Shown here: piece by piece, positions 56,130 through 64,000 of the stretch
Position numbering within the stretch: the first letter of the stretch is position 1
How the letters are laid out: each line of letters starts with the position of its first letter
NCBI GenBank assembly: GCA_963575745.1
Contig: CAUYUJ010016904.1
Location: forward strand, 772,085-836,084
Source of the DNA: Prorocentrum cordatum
Lineage: Eukaryota > Sar > Dinophyceae > Prorocentrales > Prorocentraceae
Direction of reading: 5' to 3'
Length of the DNA stretch: 64,000 bases
Notes under the pieces: model-generated
Told to the model about the DNA's origin: nothing
The model's input: the letters and a program-made list of their open reading frames with translations, nothing else
Database searches by the model: none
Made by a program: the position numbers and the translations under genes

Positions 56130-56213
56130 GGGGCCCGACGGATCTCTGGCTTCTCGAAGGACGACACCATGGGCAGGCCTTTGGTGCGCGACTTCATCAC
56201 TCCGGAGCATCAG
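56130..56213 (+). CDS. multi-PAS gene, exon 5 of window (short)
   Basis: About 28 codons: ISGFSKDDTMGRPLVRDFIT followed by PEHQ, the middle of a subtype-A PAS domain. Its ends complete what exon 4 begins (EWNVKIA) and exon 6 continues (ERVQILLTQALEG). The donor is CATCAG|GTCGCG at 56214, GT-type and phase 0; exon 6 joins in frame. The 5' end is uncertain: CCAG at 56127 or AGAG at 56129 would leave the residues GARR before ISG, two more than in other A modules. The short length suggests that the flanking introns are insertions into what was one exon. Confidence 0.75.
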
Positions 56214-56856
56214 GTCGCGGTCCCAAAGCGTTCACCTCTAAATTCTCCCTCCTTCCTTTTGTCTGTATCCCCAGGCCACAAGAGGGCTGCTTGTTTTCTT
56301 CTCTGGGCACCCCCCGCTCCACCACCTCACATTTCTGTCCTCCCCCTCAGCCCTACTTCCCTCACAATAACCGCCAGTCTCCTCGTTGCCCTCACCCTCG
56401 CCCTCCTCATCACTCCGCTCACTCTCTTCCTCACCCGCACCGCCAGTAACACCCACTCTACACATATCGGCACTCTCACCCGCGTCTTCATCACCCTCGA
56501 GCAGCAAGAGCGTGAGTGAAATACGTCCCTCGCGACAGCCGCTCTCCCTCTCGAAAATGGGGCGTGCAAGCACATGGCTTGTAAGAGCAGTGAATAAGTA
56601 TGGGTGGGCGTAGGGCCTGTTGGGATCACTTAATTTGTACAGTCACAGTCTTGATAAAACAGCTTGTACAAGCCCCCCCGCTTCCCCCGTGGCCGCTCGT
56701 CTGCATGGAGTCATCTACCCTCATTCTCCCTCGCCGCTTCTGCCCCCAACGTCCTCATAGGCGATCATGCATTGCCCCATCGTTGGAACATGCATTCGTG
56801 TTCAGGAAAGGGGTCGAACAGTATTCGTGTATACGCATGGCTTCAGGACCCATCAG
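56214..56856 (+). other. proposed 643-bp GT-AG intron with 7-bp direct repeats at its ends
   Basis: CATCAGG spans the 5' junction (56208-56214) and again the 3' junction (56851-56857). Removal joins PEHQ to ERVQILL in phase. The duplication is what an inserted DNA element carrying splice signals (introner) leaves behind. The interior shows no gene. Confidence 0.7.
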
Positions 56857-57326
56857 GAGCGAGTCCAGATCCTCTTGACCCAGGCACTGGAAGGCGACGA
56901 GACAGCAAACTTCGAGTTCCCTCTGGCAACAAAGGACGGGAAGCGTATAGACATCCTGTTGAATGCTACCACGAAGCGAGATGAGCGTGGTGTGGTCTAC
57001 GGAGTAATGGCTGTGGGCCAGGACATCACGAACTTGAAAGCAGCGCTCACTGAGAACGAGCGCATTGCGGACGACCTGACAAGATTGATCGACACGGCTA
57101 ATGCGCCGATCCTTGGCATCGATACCGAAGGGCGCGTGACAGAGTGGAATCAGAAGGCAGCAGATGTGTCGGGATATAGCAAGGCTCAGGCCGTCGGCAA
57201 AATATTTGTCGAAAGTTTCATCTCAGAGAATTCCAGAGACGAAGCTAGGCAAGTATTAACAATGGCGCTTGCTGGAACGGATACTGCCAACTACACGTTC
57301 CCGCTTTTCACCCAGGATGGTCGCAG
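56857..57326 (+). CDS. multi-PAS gene, exon 6 of window
   Basis: 470 bp after acceptor CATCAG|GAG. It completes an A module (ERVQILLTQALEGDETANF, EFPLATKDGKRIDILLN, GVMAVGQDITNL, the NERIADDL linker) and most of a B module (LIDTANAPILGIDTEG, WNQKAADVSGYSKAQAVGK, FVESFIS, YTFPLFTQDGR). It ends two bases into an Arg codon at CGCAG|GCCGGC, a GC donor. This is the same B-module position and phase as the exon 3 donor, so the next exon should begin with G plus REI-LNATARRG. No such sequence lies between 57327 and 64000 on the + strand, so the gene continues beyond the window, past the copia-like element. Confidence 0.87.
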
Positions 57327-58040
57327 GCCGGCTCTTCTTTCATGCTTGCCAGCCATTGTGGAACAAGCATGATTTTTCTAGGCTCCGCAGCAGTAGAACA
57401 ATGTTCGGCAGCAGAAGCTTGGGAAGGGTCTGTCGCATCAGCGTCCTGGGGGTAGAATGCGAAGTATTGAAATCGCCATGCTGCCCATGACCAGTTTGGT
57501 AGAAACGCGCTAAGCTTTCCCAGAGGTCCATTGGACCCTGCAGTTATACAAGCACATCCTTTCGAGCGAGGATGTCTTTAACATGTGGACTTGGAGGTTC
57601 CCAGATCATCCGTTCTCCAGAAATCTGAACGACCCCCTCGAAGACGCAGCTTGATGGGAACCGATTTGAATTCCAAACTGGAGATGCCAGAGTAATCACC
57701 GCCACTTCTGTTTTCGAGCGCCGAAATTTCGAGCGTGGAGTGCAACTGTCGGTTGCTCTCCACATCTTAAGTGGGGTCTTTGATGTCTCTGGACCCCCCG
57801 CGCAGGAACAAGAACCCACCACATCATCATCAGCACATCACCACCATCACCAATCAATCACCACCCATCGTTATCCACTCACTCTCTCACTCAATCACAT
57901 CCACTCACCACTCACTCATTCATTATCATGTCATGGTCCCGTCATGTTCATCGGCCTCATTCTCATCGCCATCATCAACACCATCGCGCACCTCCATCGT
58001 CATCACTATCTCAATCCCATCACGATCATCGACCAAGCGG
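57327..58040 (+). other. intron sequence; no recognisable gene
   Basis: Begins with the GC donor GCCGGC. 57820-58035 is ATC/CACC/CATCA-rich on the + strand. Nothing else is recognised. Confidence 0.55.
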
Positions 58041-58044
58041 GAGA

Positions 58045-58255
58045 GTTGTCTGTGAGTCACTCATGAGGAAATCTCAGGCCAGAGCCCCCTCCCGATGGGG
58101 CCCGCAGCTCATGTTATTCATCCGAGCGGGTCATCGGGATCTTGTAATTCTCGTCACTTCTAGCCTCTTCGAGATTGAGAATGGAGGGGGTCTCAGGCGG
58201 GAGCACGGTTTGTGAGTGACTTGCGAGGAAGTCTCAGGCAGGAGCCCCCCCCCTC
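58045..58255. repeat. two-copy direct repeat of about 42 bp, 160 bp apart
   Basis: GTGAGTCACTCATGAGGAAATC (58051) and GTGAGTGACTTGCGAGGAAGTC (58211), each followed by TCAGGC-(A)GAGCCCCC. They lie just upstream of the copia-like element and might be fragments of its flank. Confidence 0.65.
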
Positions 58256-58584
58256 TGAATGCGATAGGGGACATCATTGTCTGTGTATATTGCCGTGTGC
58301 CGCCGCCACCTCGGCTCAAGGCGAGGGTGGGCGGGAATCGATTTGTATGCGCCTGCGAATTCGCAGCCAGAACCGCGCTTCTGGGGACGCGTTCGAGAAA
58401 ACATGCGAGAGCAGTGGGTTCTCAGTCTCTCTTCGTGAGTGTGATTGGGACAATCTCTGGGAATCATTTCGGAGGAGCTGGAGGTGTTCGTCTTTCTGGA
58501 CCTGAACCTCTTGAGGGTCCTTGGGATTCAGATTAATAGCGGAGCCTGTGGTAACCACCGCGGGCTCACACCAGTCTCGCTGCC

Positions 58585-59649
58585 ATGGCGCCGGGTGGCA
58601 ACGACCTCTAGGCTGGAGGTGCCGACATGGAACGAGGAGGCCGACAAGCTCTCTAGCTACCGTTTCGAGGTGTCCATGTTCGTGAAGAGCATACGCGTGG
58701 CCGACCGCTACGTCTGCGGACCACAGCTGGTCCGAGCGCTCGGGCCACGCGTGAGGAACGCTGTGGAAAGCTGCCCGAAGATCGACCAAGTGGACACGGT
58801 CGACGAGGAAGGGAACCTTACAGGCTGGAATGCGGTCTTCGAATACGTGCTGGATAAGCTGGGCTACGCGAGCTTGAACGACACTGGCCTGCTGGCCGAG
58901 GAGTTATTCTTGAAGATCTCCAGGAATTCGAGGGAGACGTTCCAGGATTGGGCAGCCAATTTCGAAAACAAGGAGCGGGAACTGCTCACACAGCGGCAGG
59001 CCATCGATGTGAACGTGCGCGAGGTGATCGCAAGCCCCTCCGGACATGGTGGTTTCCACGAAAGACACGATTGATTCCAGTTCTTCGAGGAAGAGTGACG
59101 GCGACCGCAGGAGGGGATTTCGCCTTTCCGAAGACCTACATTACCCTCTTGACGCGCTTCCCTGCGGAGGCTCTGGCGGAGCTTGGCGGCAAGACGAAGC
59201 GCGAGAAGGCCCTGCACGAGGACGACGCCATCGACGACGAGTGCGAGACTGGTGGGGAGAATGAAGAACTTTACGAGATGGTCGAGCAGTTGATCACCAT
59301 CGCCAAAGAGGAAGACGATGAGCACGAGGACACTGCCGACCTGGAAGCGGACAATGCGATGCACGCGCGCTTCCGACAAGCAGGACGGAATTGCAAGGAC
59401 ACCCGAGATCTATTTCGACAGGTGCGCGCGGCTCGCGACTATTACCCGGTGTTGGTCCCTAAGAACGAGCTGCTGGACCAGCGGGGCCCGCCTCTTCCTC
59501 GGCCGCGCCCCGAGGGCCGCCCGCGCCAGCCTGGCAAGGGCCGTGGTCGCGGACAGCCAGATCGCCGCGTTCGATTCGAGAGCGGCCGCGACATGACGAA
59601 GATGAAGTGCATCCCGCGCCGGCAGTTCGCCCGAACAAGAACAAGCTGA
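58585..59649 (+). pseudogene. gag-like protein of the copia-like element
   Basis: An ATG at 58585 opens only eight codons (MAPGGNDL, stop). The protein continues in another frame as RLEVPTWNEEADKLSSYRFE, VSMFVKSIRVADRYVCGPQL, VRALGPRVRNAVE, GWNAVFEYVLDKLG, EELFLKISRNSRETFQDWAA, a helical capsid-type region. After a frame change near 59040 it continues RGRVTATAGGDFAFPKTYIT, LTRFPAEALAELGGKTKREK, an acidic helix (ENEELYEMVEQLITIAKEED), HARFRQAGRNCKDTRDLFRQ, and a basic tail RPRPEGRPRQPGKGRGRGQ. The basic tail probably binds nucleic acid. It ends at a stop at 59647. The role is packaging of element RNA by analogy with copia gag. Confidence 0.65.
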
Positions 59650-60300
59650 CGACGAACAACACCGGGGGCTCGACCAACACTCACAACGGCGTCTTTCTGT
59701 CGGCCTTGGACGAATACGTCTACTCGCTGGGGCGCGACGGGATCTGGGCCGCCTTGGACATCGGGGCGACCAGCGGCCTGGGAGGCATCGAGAACGTGGA
59801 GAAGTTGATGCATGAGATGCTGGGCGTGCACGGGTTCGAGTTCGATGCTTCCGACGACATCTGCTCATTCACGTTCGGGGACGGACTCTGGAAGAGCTCC
59901 ATGGGCTCGGTCAATGGCAAGGTGTTCAAAGGTCCCACCCCCCACGACATCGGCCTTTCTGCGATGGCGAACCGGGTTCCTATTTTGCTAGGCATGGACA
60001 TCCTGACTGACGATCTGAAGGTGGTCGCGGATTGCGGACGGAACTGGCTGGGCTTGCCGACTCTTGGGATCAAAGCGTTCCATTGCGAGGGGCTCTCGAG
60101 CAAGCACCTGGCGATCAACCTGTCAACTCCGCAGCGGCGGCGAGAGGTGCCTTTTCCAATGGCGCCGGCCTCCTCACAGGACGACCTGACAGAGACGGGC
60201 CAGGCCGTGCTGGGCGAGACGTCGGAGGAGCCCAGAGCGGGCTGCGCCGGCTGCCTCGCCGCGCGCAAGGGGCGGCGCGCCCTGGTGAAGGCGGCGAGCG
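59610..60300 (+). pseudogene. aspartic protease domain of the copia-like element
   Basis: In the frame that follows a shift near 59610, NGVFLSALDEYVYSLGRDG leads to WAALDIGATSGLGG (59745-59785). DIGATSG stands for the usual D-(T/S)-G-A-(T/S) active site, with Ile where Thr is usual. ICSFTFGDGLWKSSMGSVNG forms the flap region. VPILLGMDIL (about 59977-60006) is the conserved I-L-G-M-D-x-L block near the end of the fold, followed by WLGLPTLGIKAFHCEGLSSK. It would cleave the polyprotein. After 60150 the sequence becomes a low-complexity Ser/Pro/acidic linker up to about 61000. Confidence 0.7.
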
Positions 60301-61014
60301 AGAGATCATGTCCATCGCCATCTTCATCATCGGGGGGGCCCAAACAACATCCTCTTGTAGCCCTCGGAGAACCGCGATCCAGAAGCCCTTCGCAGAGACC
60401 GACGTCACCGCCCAGTGCGATGTCGAGAGCGAGCCGAACAAGAATGCCACCGATTTCGGCGGCGCGCCGATCGAGCCCGACGAAAGCGACATCTCCGAGC
60501 AGAGCGAGGGGTCCGAACCCGACGAGTCCATTGGGGACCTTGGAAGCAGAGAGTAAGGCGCGTCAAACAGCGGGGCTTCTGCGGAGCTCAAAAGACCTTC
60601 CTCAGAGACTTCAAGACCAGTGGGTTTTCCAAGAGACCAACGAGAAGTCGTCCAACCCAGGACTGTCGACCCAGACGAGTCCCCAAGAAAGAGAGAAATC
60701 TGTTCCTCAGCCTCGCGTGGCCCCAGAGTGTCGCGCCCCCGCGCGCGTGGAGCGCAGTTCGCCTTCTAGTCCATATCCGGGCCTGAACAGCCCAACTCGC
60801 GTGAATGCCGCGCAGCAAATCTTCCTCGGTAGCCTCTTCGGAGCAACCGCCGCGATCAGCTGCGCGGCTAGAGCGGGCGCGACCCCGGCTGCGAACACCT
60901 TCGGCGGCGTCTTCGCCAACCCCAGCACCGACGACGCCTGCCGCGGCGCCTGCGTCCCCAGCTGCGCTTCCCATCGCCGGCCCGTCGACGCCGACGTCGA
61001 CCTTCGACCCAGAG

Positions 61015-61325
61015 GGGATGTGCTCGAGCTGCGGCGAGAAGGGCAGGGCGAAAGGCGGGTGCAGCTGCGCGGGGGGTAAGAGTCACAACTGCATCCGCCT
61101 CGCGCCCATCCACGGGGCGCCACCGCCGCCGGCGACGGCGGCCGCGGTAGCCAGCTCGCCGCCGCCGCCCCCGACGCCAGCGTGGAACGGGGCCAGCGCG
61201 CCGCCGCCGCCTCCAACTCCAGCGCAGTTGGCCCCGCCGCGGTCGAAGCGTTCATGCTGCGGAGCGCCCAACCTGACCAAGCGGGGATGCGGCTGCAACG
61301 GCTGGAAGAGTCATGCGCGCTCAAA
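61015..61325 (+). pseudogene. paired Cys/His motifs of the copia-like element
   Basis: GMCSSCGEKGRAKGGCSC followed by AGGKSHNC (61018-61092) gives C-x2-C-x8-C-x-C-x5-H-x-C. A second block, SCCGAPNLTKRGCGCNGWKS then H (61252-61320), repeats the pattern C-C-x9-C-x-C-x5-H without the last Cys. An Ala/Pro-rich linker separates them. The pattern is not the standard retroviral C-x2-C-x4-H-x4-C knuckle. I infer zinc binding from the spacing; function unknown. Confidence 0.5.
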
Positions 61326-61559
61326 GATGACGGTGATCGTGGACCAGCAGCCGAACGACATGAGGAGTCTGGCAGCGGCCATGCGGTGGAGGCGCATCAC
61401 GATCAAACTGGCGAGGACGGCCCCGGATGGGCCCCTGGGAGGTTTGGGCCGCCGAGACGGACAGGGGCGCGATGTAAGACGATTCCGACCTGCCGGAGGC
61501 GGAGAAGAAGAAGCCTCGCTGAAGTTCTTGCACAGGGCAGACCCCCAGCAGTTCCACAG

Positions 61560-62140
61560 GGTGAAGGAGCAGGTCGAGGGTGAGATCTACCAGTGCGTCG
61601 CGTCAGACATGCTCGGGTTGACGAAGACCAAGCGAATGGACCTGATGGAGGTCTGCTGTCCCGGGACCTCGACTCGGACAGGCCGTGGCTGGCCAGCTCG
61701 GCCTGGCCGTCCGTTGCGGGCTGTTCAACGGTTGCGACAAGGCAGCGGCGAGCGGTGCATCTACTGCGTCGGACACGTCCGCGACGCCTGGCACTCAGCC
61801 CGCCCTGCGCCGCGGACTGCGCGATCCAGGGCCTCAACCAGAAGACGGAGGATCAGCGAAAGCAGCTGCCGGACAAGATCCGTCGGGCCCGCCGCAATCA
61901 GCGGAACTGCCTCATGCTCTACGAGGGGGCCAAGAAGATCAGCGACTGCCACGTCGACCTCGAGCAGCCCTGGAACAGCCGGAGCAGGACCAAGTCACCA
62001 TCATTACAGAAGATGCGATCGGAGATGCACGAGACGATCGCCCATGGGTGCGCGCACGGACTCCGAGATGTTCGATCAGGACTACTGATGAAGAAGGGAT
62101 GGCGCGCATGCTCTACCGACCCTGAGTTCGCAGCGAAGCT
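61560..62140 (+). pseudogene. methyltransferase-like domain of the copia-like element
   Basis: LTKTKRMDLMEVCCPGTST (61618-61675) is in the place of motif I. After a frame change, GQLGLAVRCGLFNGCD follows. A third frame gives LALSPPCAADCAIQGLNQ (SPPC at 61797-61808), which matches motif IV of C5-cytosine methyltransferases with the catalytic Pro-Cys kept. Next come EDQRKQLPDKIRRARRNQRN and CHVDLEQPWNS (Glu-Gln-Pro near 61962-61970, motif VI position), then MHETIAHGCAHGLRDVRSGL and LMKKGWRACSTDPEF. The domain lies between the Cys/His motifs and integrase. The assignment is by motif order and needs a profile search. Two frame changes within the domain make it non-functional here. Confidence 0.55.
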
Positions 62141-62689
62141 GGGCCGACATTGTTCGAACGCGAGCACAACCGCTTGCACCGCGCCGCCGAGGACGGCACC
62201 GTTGTCGCCCAGACTGCCTACTACCCGGCCGCGTTGTGCGAGGCCAGGGCCAAGCACATCCTGAAGAAGAACAACAGCGTGCAGTGCGGCACCGAGATCT
62301 TCGCGGGGCTCGAACAGAGCCCAGAGGAGGACGACATCGAGGTGCAGGCAGAGGAGGGCGACAACGGGGACCCAGAGGACATCGAGACGGAGAGCTCGGA
62401 GGCGACGCTGAAGGGCTCGGGGCTCGACAGTGACCTGTCCCGGACGGGGTCGCTCGAGATCGAACGACGTCTATCGCGACGACATCGGAGTCTCGCTCAA
62501 GATGGCCTTCCAGCGCGAGTGTCGCGGCTGTCACATCGGACAACGGGTGTGGAAATACTTGGGGCACTGGAAGTTCTCGCAGCAGATGGACAGGAATGGA
62601 TGGCGCTTGGTCAGAGCTCCCAGTTCACGACTCTGAATTTAGACGAGGGCTCTGGGCTGACGAGCGTGACCCACCATGGGAAGAGCGGG

Positions 62690-63435
62690 ACCGAAGCAGC
62701 AATCGCACCGCCAAGGAGGTGATCAGTACCTGGGAGTCGTGGTGTACACACTACCGACGGCCAGCTCTACTGCGGATGGGCGCGGAAGGCTGCCACTGCT
62801 CACAAGGTGCGGCCAAGTGGGCGTCTGACAATGGCGTAGAGATGTGGATCGCCCCCGGGGCAGCACACTGGCTGATGGGCAAGGTCGAATGGCGCGTCCA
62901 GTTGTTCAAGCGGTTGATGACCAAGATAGCGACCCACGACCCGGAGTGTCCGATTGATGAGCTGGTCTCTTGAGTCGTCAGCGCCATCAATTCCATGGAT
63001 AAGGTCGGCAACCACTCCCCGTTTGAGCATGTCTTGGGAGTGGCGGGCATGCCCGCGTCGAACAACCCCTTCGCGATCATCGACGAGGACTCAGTTGAGA
63101 CCCAAGAGCAGCTGCGCTTGCTGGCCCGCCAGAGTTACCTGTAGTGTGAATATGCTGAACGACGAAGACATGCTAAACATGCTCGGACCCGCGTGCGCCC
63201 GAAGCGGGGCCCCGGGGACTTGGTGCATTTCTGGCGCGACGGCAAGGGTCGCGAGAACCGACTTGGGAAGAAGGGCGGCTGGCATGGGCCAGCCCGAGTC
63301 TTCGTGCAGAAGAAGCGCCGCGTGGACGGCAGGACTAGGGTGACTTCGGTAGTCTGGATTTCGCATGGGAGTACTCTACTTCGGCGTGCTCCAGAACAGC
63401 TTCGAGCCGCATCAGATGCTGTTGATCACTGAGCT
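62690..63435 (+). pseudogene. integrase of the copia-like element
   Basis: The core reads SNRTAKEVISTWESWCTHYR, PALLRMGAEGCHCS, then WASDNGVEMWIAPGAAHW and LMGKVEWRVQLFKRLMTKIA. The Glu in GKVEWR fits the third acidic residue. RMGAEG stands where R-M-D-x-E-G is usual, so one catalytic Asp is Gly. A TGA at 62971 interrupts, then NSMDKVGNHSPFEHVLGVAG and NPFAIIDEDSVETQEQLRLL follow. In another frame RPKRGPGDLVHFWRDGKG, WHGPARVFVQKKRRVDGRTR and VVWISHGSTLLRRAPEQLR (63193-63420) form the C-terminal SH3-like region. It would insert element cDNA; inactive here. Confidence 0.72.
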
Positions 63436-64000
63436 GCGCCAGCAGGCCAACCTGGGGAAGACCATGACAGAGATCCTGGAGACGGCCAGTGCAGGTACCT
63501 GCGAATACCTAATCGAACATCAGCGGCCAGGACTCTGATAATACGAGCCTGACCGACAGTCTGGGGAGCACCCTCCAGCCGAAGCTCCTGGACCCCGACC
63601 GGCGACCGCCGTGGAGGAGGAACACCTTCCCCCGGGAGCTGAAGCTACTTCTCAGGCTACTACGCCAAGGTCACTAGCTCAACCGCAGGCTGAACCTGCT
63701 GGACTCCTTGAAGGAGAACTCTCCACTGGAGCTGATGAACCACCAGAGGCAGAGGAACCGCCTGCCCCCCGTCAGGACGAACCAGATCCTGGGAGGTCAC
63801 CACGAGCATCCTCAGCACCTCCGAGGCCGAATGGAGCATGGCCATCGGCAGGGCCGTGAGCATCTACACCACGACCGCGCTATCGGGTGACCCACCGAGG
63901 ACCAGAGCTCGACCTCTACCTGCCACCGGAGAAGCGCCAGAAGGCCAACGACGATGAGGAAGACAAGGGCCTCTACGTGGACCTGTTCCGAGACAAGCTG
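63436..64000 (+). pseudogene. Pro/Glu-rich linker after integrase of the copia-like element
   Basis: One frame reads LRQQANLGKTMTEILETASA up to a double stop near 63537. It resumes as an acidic Pro-rich stretch (VEEEHLPPGAEATSQATTPR and on to 63859). A last segment, in a new frame, reads THRGPELDLYLPPEKRQKAN then DDEEDKGLYVDLFRDKL up to the window edge. The region normally separates integrase from reverse transcriptase in copia elements. Confidence 0.5.

Larger units (their letters stand above)
20452..57326 (+). other. giant multi-PAS gene, extent visible in this window (six exons)
   Basis: Six separate blocks of PAS+PAC sequence lie on the + strand, with no PAS sequence on the other strand. 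Two PAS subtypes alternate. Subtype A has the signature VREFITPEH, FEFPL(A/C)TKDG and LLNATTRRDE, and ends QDITN plus a RIADDL linker. Subtype B has WNQKAA, F(V/I)E-FIS, YTFPLFTKDGRRREI, LNATARRG, and ends QDITEL plus a QNERLAADWQ linker. Reading exon by exon gives A(end)-B-A-B | B-A-B-A | A-B | B-A-B-A | A | A-B, so the register is unbroken across five introns, and four junctions can be placed in frame. About 1,400 residues are visible, with no start and no stop. PAS domains sense ligands, light or redox state or mediate protein contacts. No kinase, cyclase or other output domain is in the window, and the LOV Cys motif is absent. Confidence 0.85.
58510..64000 (+). mobile_element. decayed Ty1/copia-like retroelement, 3' part beyond window
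   Basis: The order on the + strand is: gag-like protein, aspartic protease, acidic/Pro-rich linker, two Cys/His motifs, methyltransferase-like domain, integrase, and the Pro/Glu-rich integrase C-terminal tail. Integrase before reverse transcriptase is the copia order; RT would lie beyond 64000. The frame changes at least at about 59040, 59610, 60850, 61680 and 61750, and several times after 62100, so this copy is dead. No LTR was identified upstream. The GC-rich codon use matches the DIRS-like element and differs from the PAS exons, which are less GC-rich. Confidence 0.8.

Noticed and set aside
20452-57326. LOV (blue-light) domains
   Set aside because: The flavin-binding Cys motif G-x-N-C-R-F-L-Q is absent in all modules seen.
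20452-57326. Five separate small PAS genes instead of one gene
   Set aside because: Exon ends fall inside domains, four junctions join in phase, and the A/B register is unbroken. Independent genes would not show this.
58045-58255. LTR of the copia-like element
   Set aside because: Only a 42-bp word repeats at 160-bp distance. There are no TG...CA borders or primer-binding site that I can identify, and the 3' LTR is outside the window.
59720-60343. Antisense 207-codon frame in the copia-like element
   Set aside because: It is opposite the protease, whose motifs DIGATSG and LGMDIL lie on the + strand.

Overview
The window looks like dinoflagellate nuclear DNA. The species cannot be named from sequence alone. 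The reasons are: GC-rich sequence with very few genes; exons separated by kilobases of satellite and simple repeats; introns with GA, GC and GT donors, each lying between an AG and an AG|G acceptor; and relics of two retroelement types, one tyrosine-recombinase (DIRS-like) and one Ty1/copia-like, that resemble multi-copy dinoflagellate elements. There is one 100-N assembly gap (11401-11500).

Layout. 0.2-12 kb is almost entirely repeats: a 100-bp satellite, long GAC and GGA tracts, a 142-185 bp tandem repeat, a composite dispersed repeat and a 184-bp duplication. 13.6-16.4 kb holds decayed reading frames of unknown families. 16.4-20.4 kb has no convincing gene. From 20.45 to 57.33 kb I find six exons of one very long PAS-domain gene on the + strand. 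They keep the reading frame (checked at four junctions) and an alternating A/B register of two PAS subtypes across the introns. The gene has neither its start nor its end in the window. Its proposed third intron (28.3-50.8 kb, about 22.5 kb) contains a decayed 5.7-kb DIRS-like element on the - strand (about 34.0-39.7 kb), at least four tandem-repeat families, a foldback element and long pentanucleotide repeats. The 3' end of the window (58.5-64.0 kb) is a frameshifted copia-like element on the + strand, cut by the window edge before its reverse transcriptase.

How the parts fit. The PAS gene is the only plausible functional protein-coding gene. Its product would be a large sensory or scaffold protein of paired PAS modules; at least twelve modules are wholly or partly present, with no effector domain seen. 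Both retroelements, although of unrelated classes, appear to carry a cytosine-methyltransferase-like domain with comparable motif I, IV and VI signatures. In the DIRS-like element it seems to lie inside the RNase H domain. The same few repeat families (100-bp satellite, 160-bp hairpin repeat, 88-bp repeat, CTTGGGG-rich composite repeat) recur at several loci and in both orientations, which suggests that repeat mobilisation and inversion built much of the intronic DNA.
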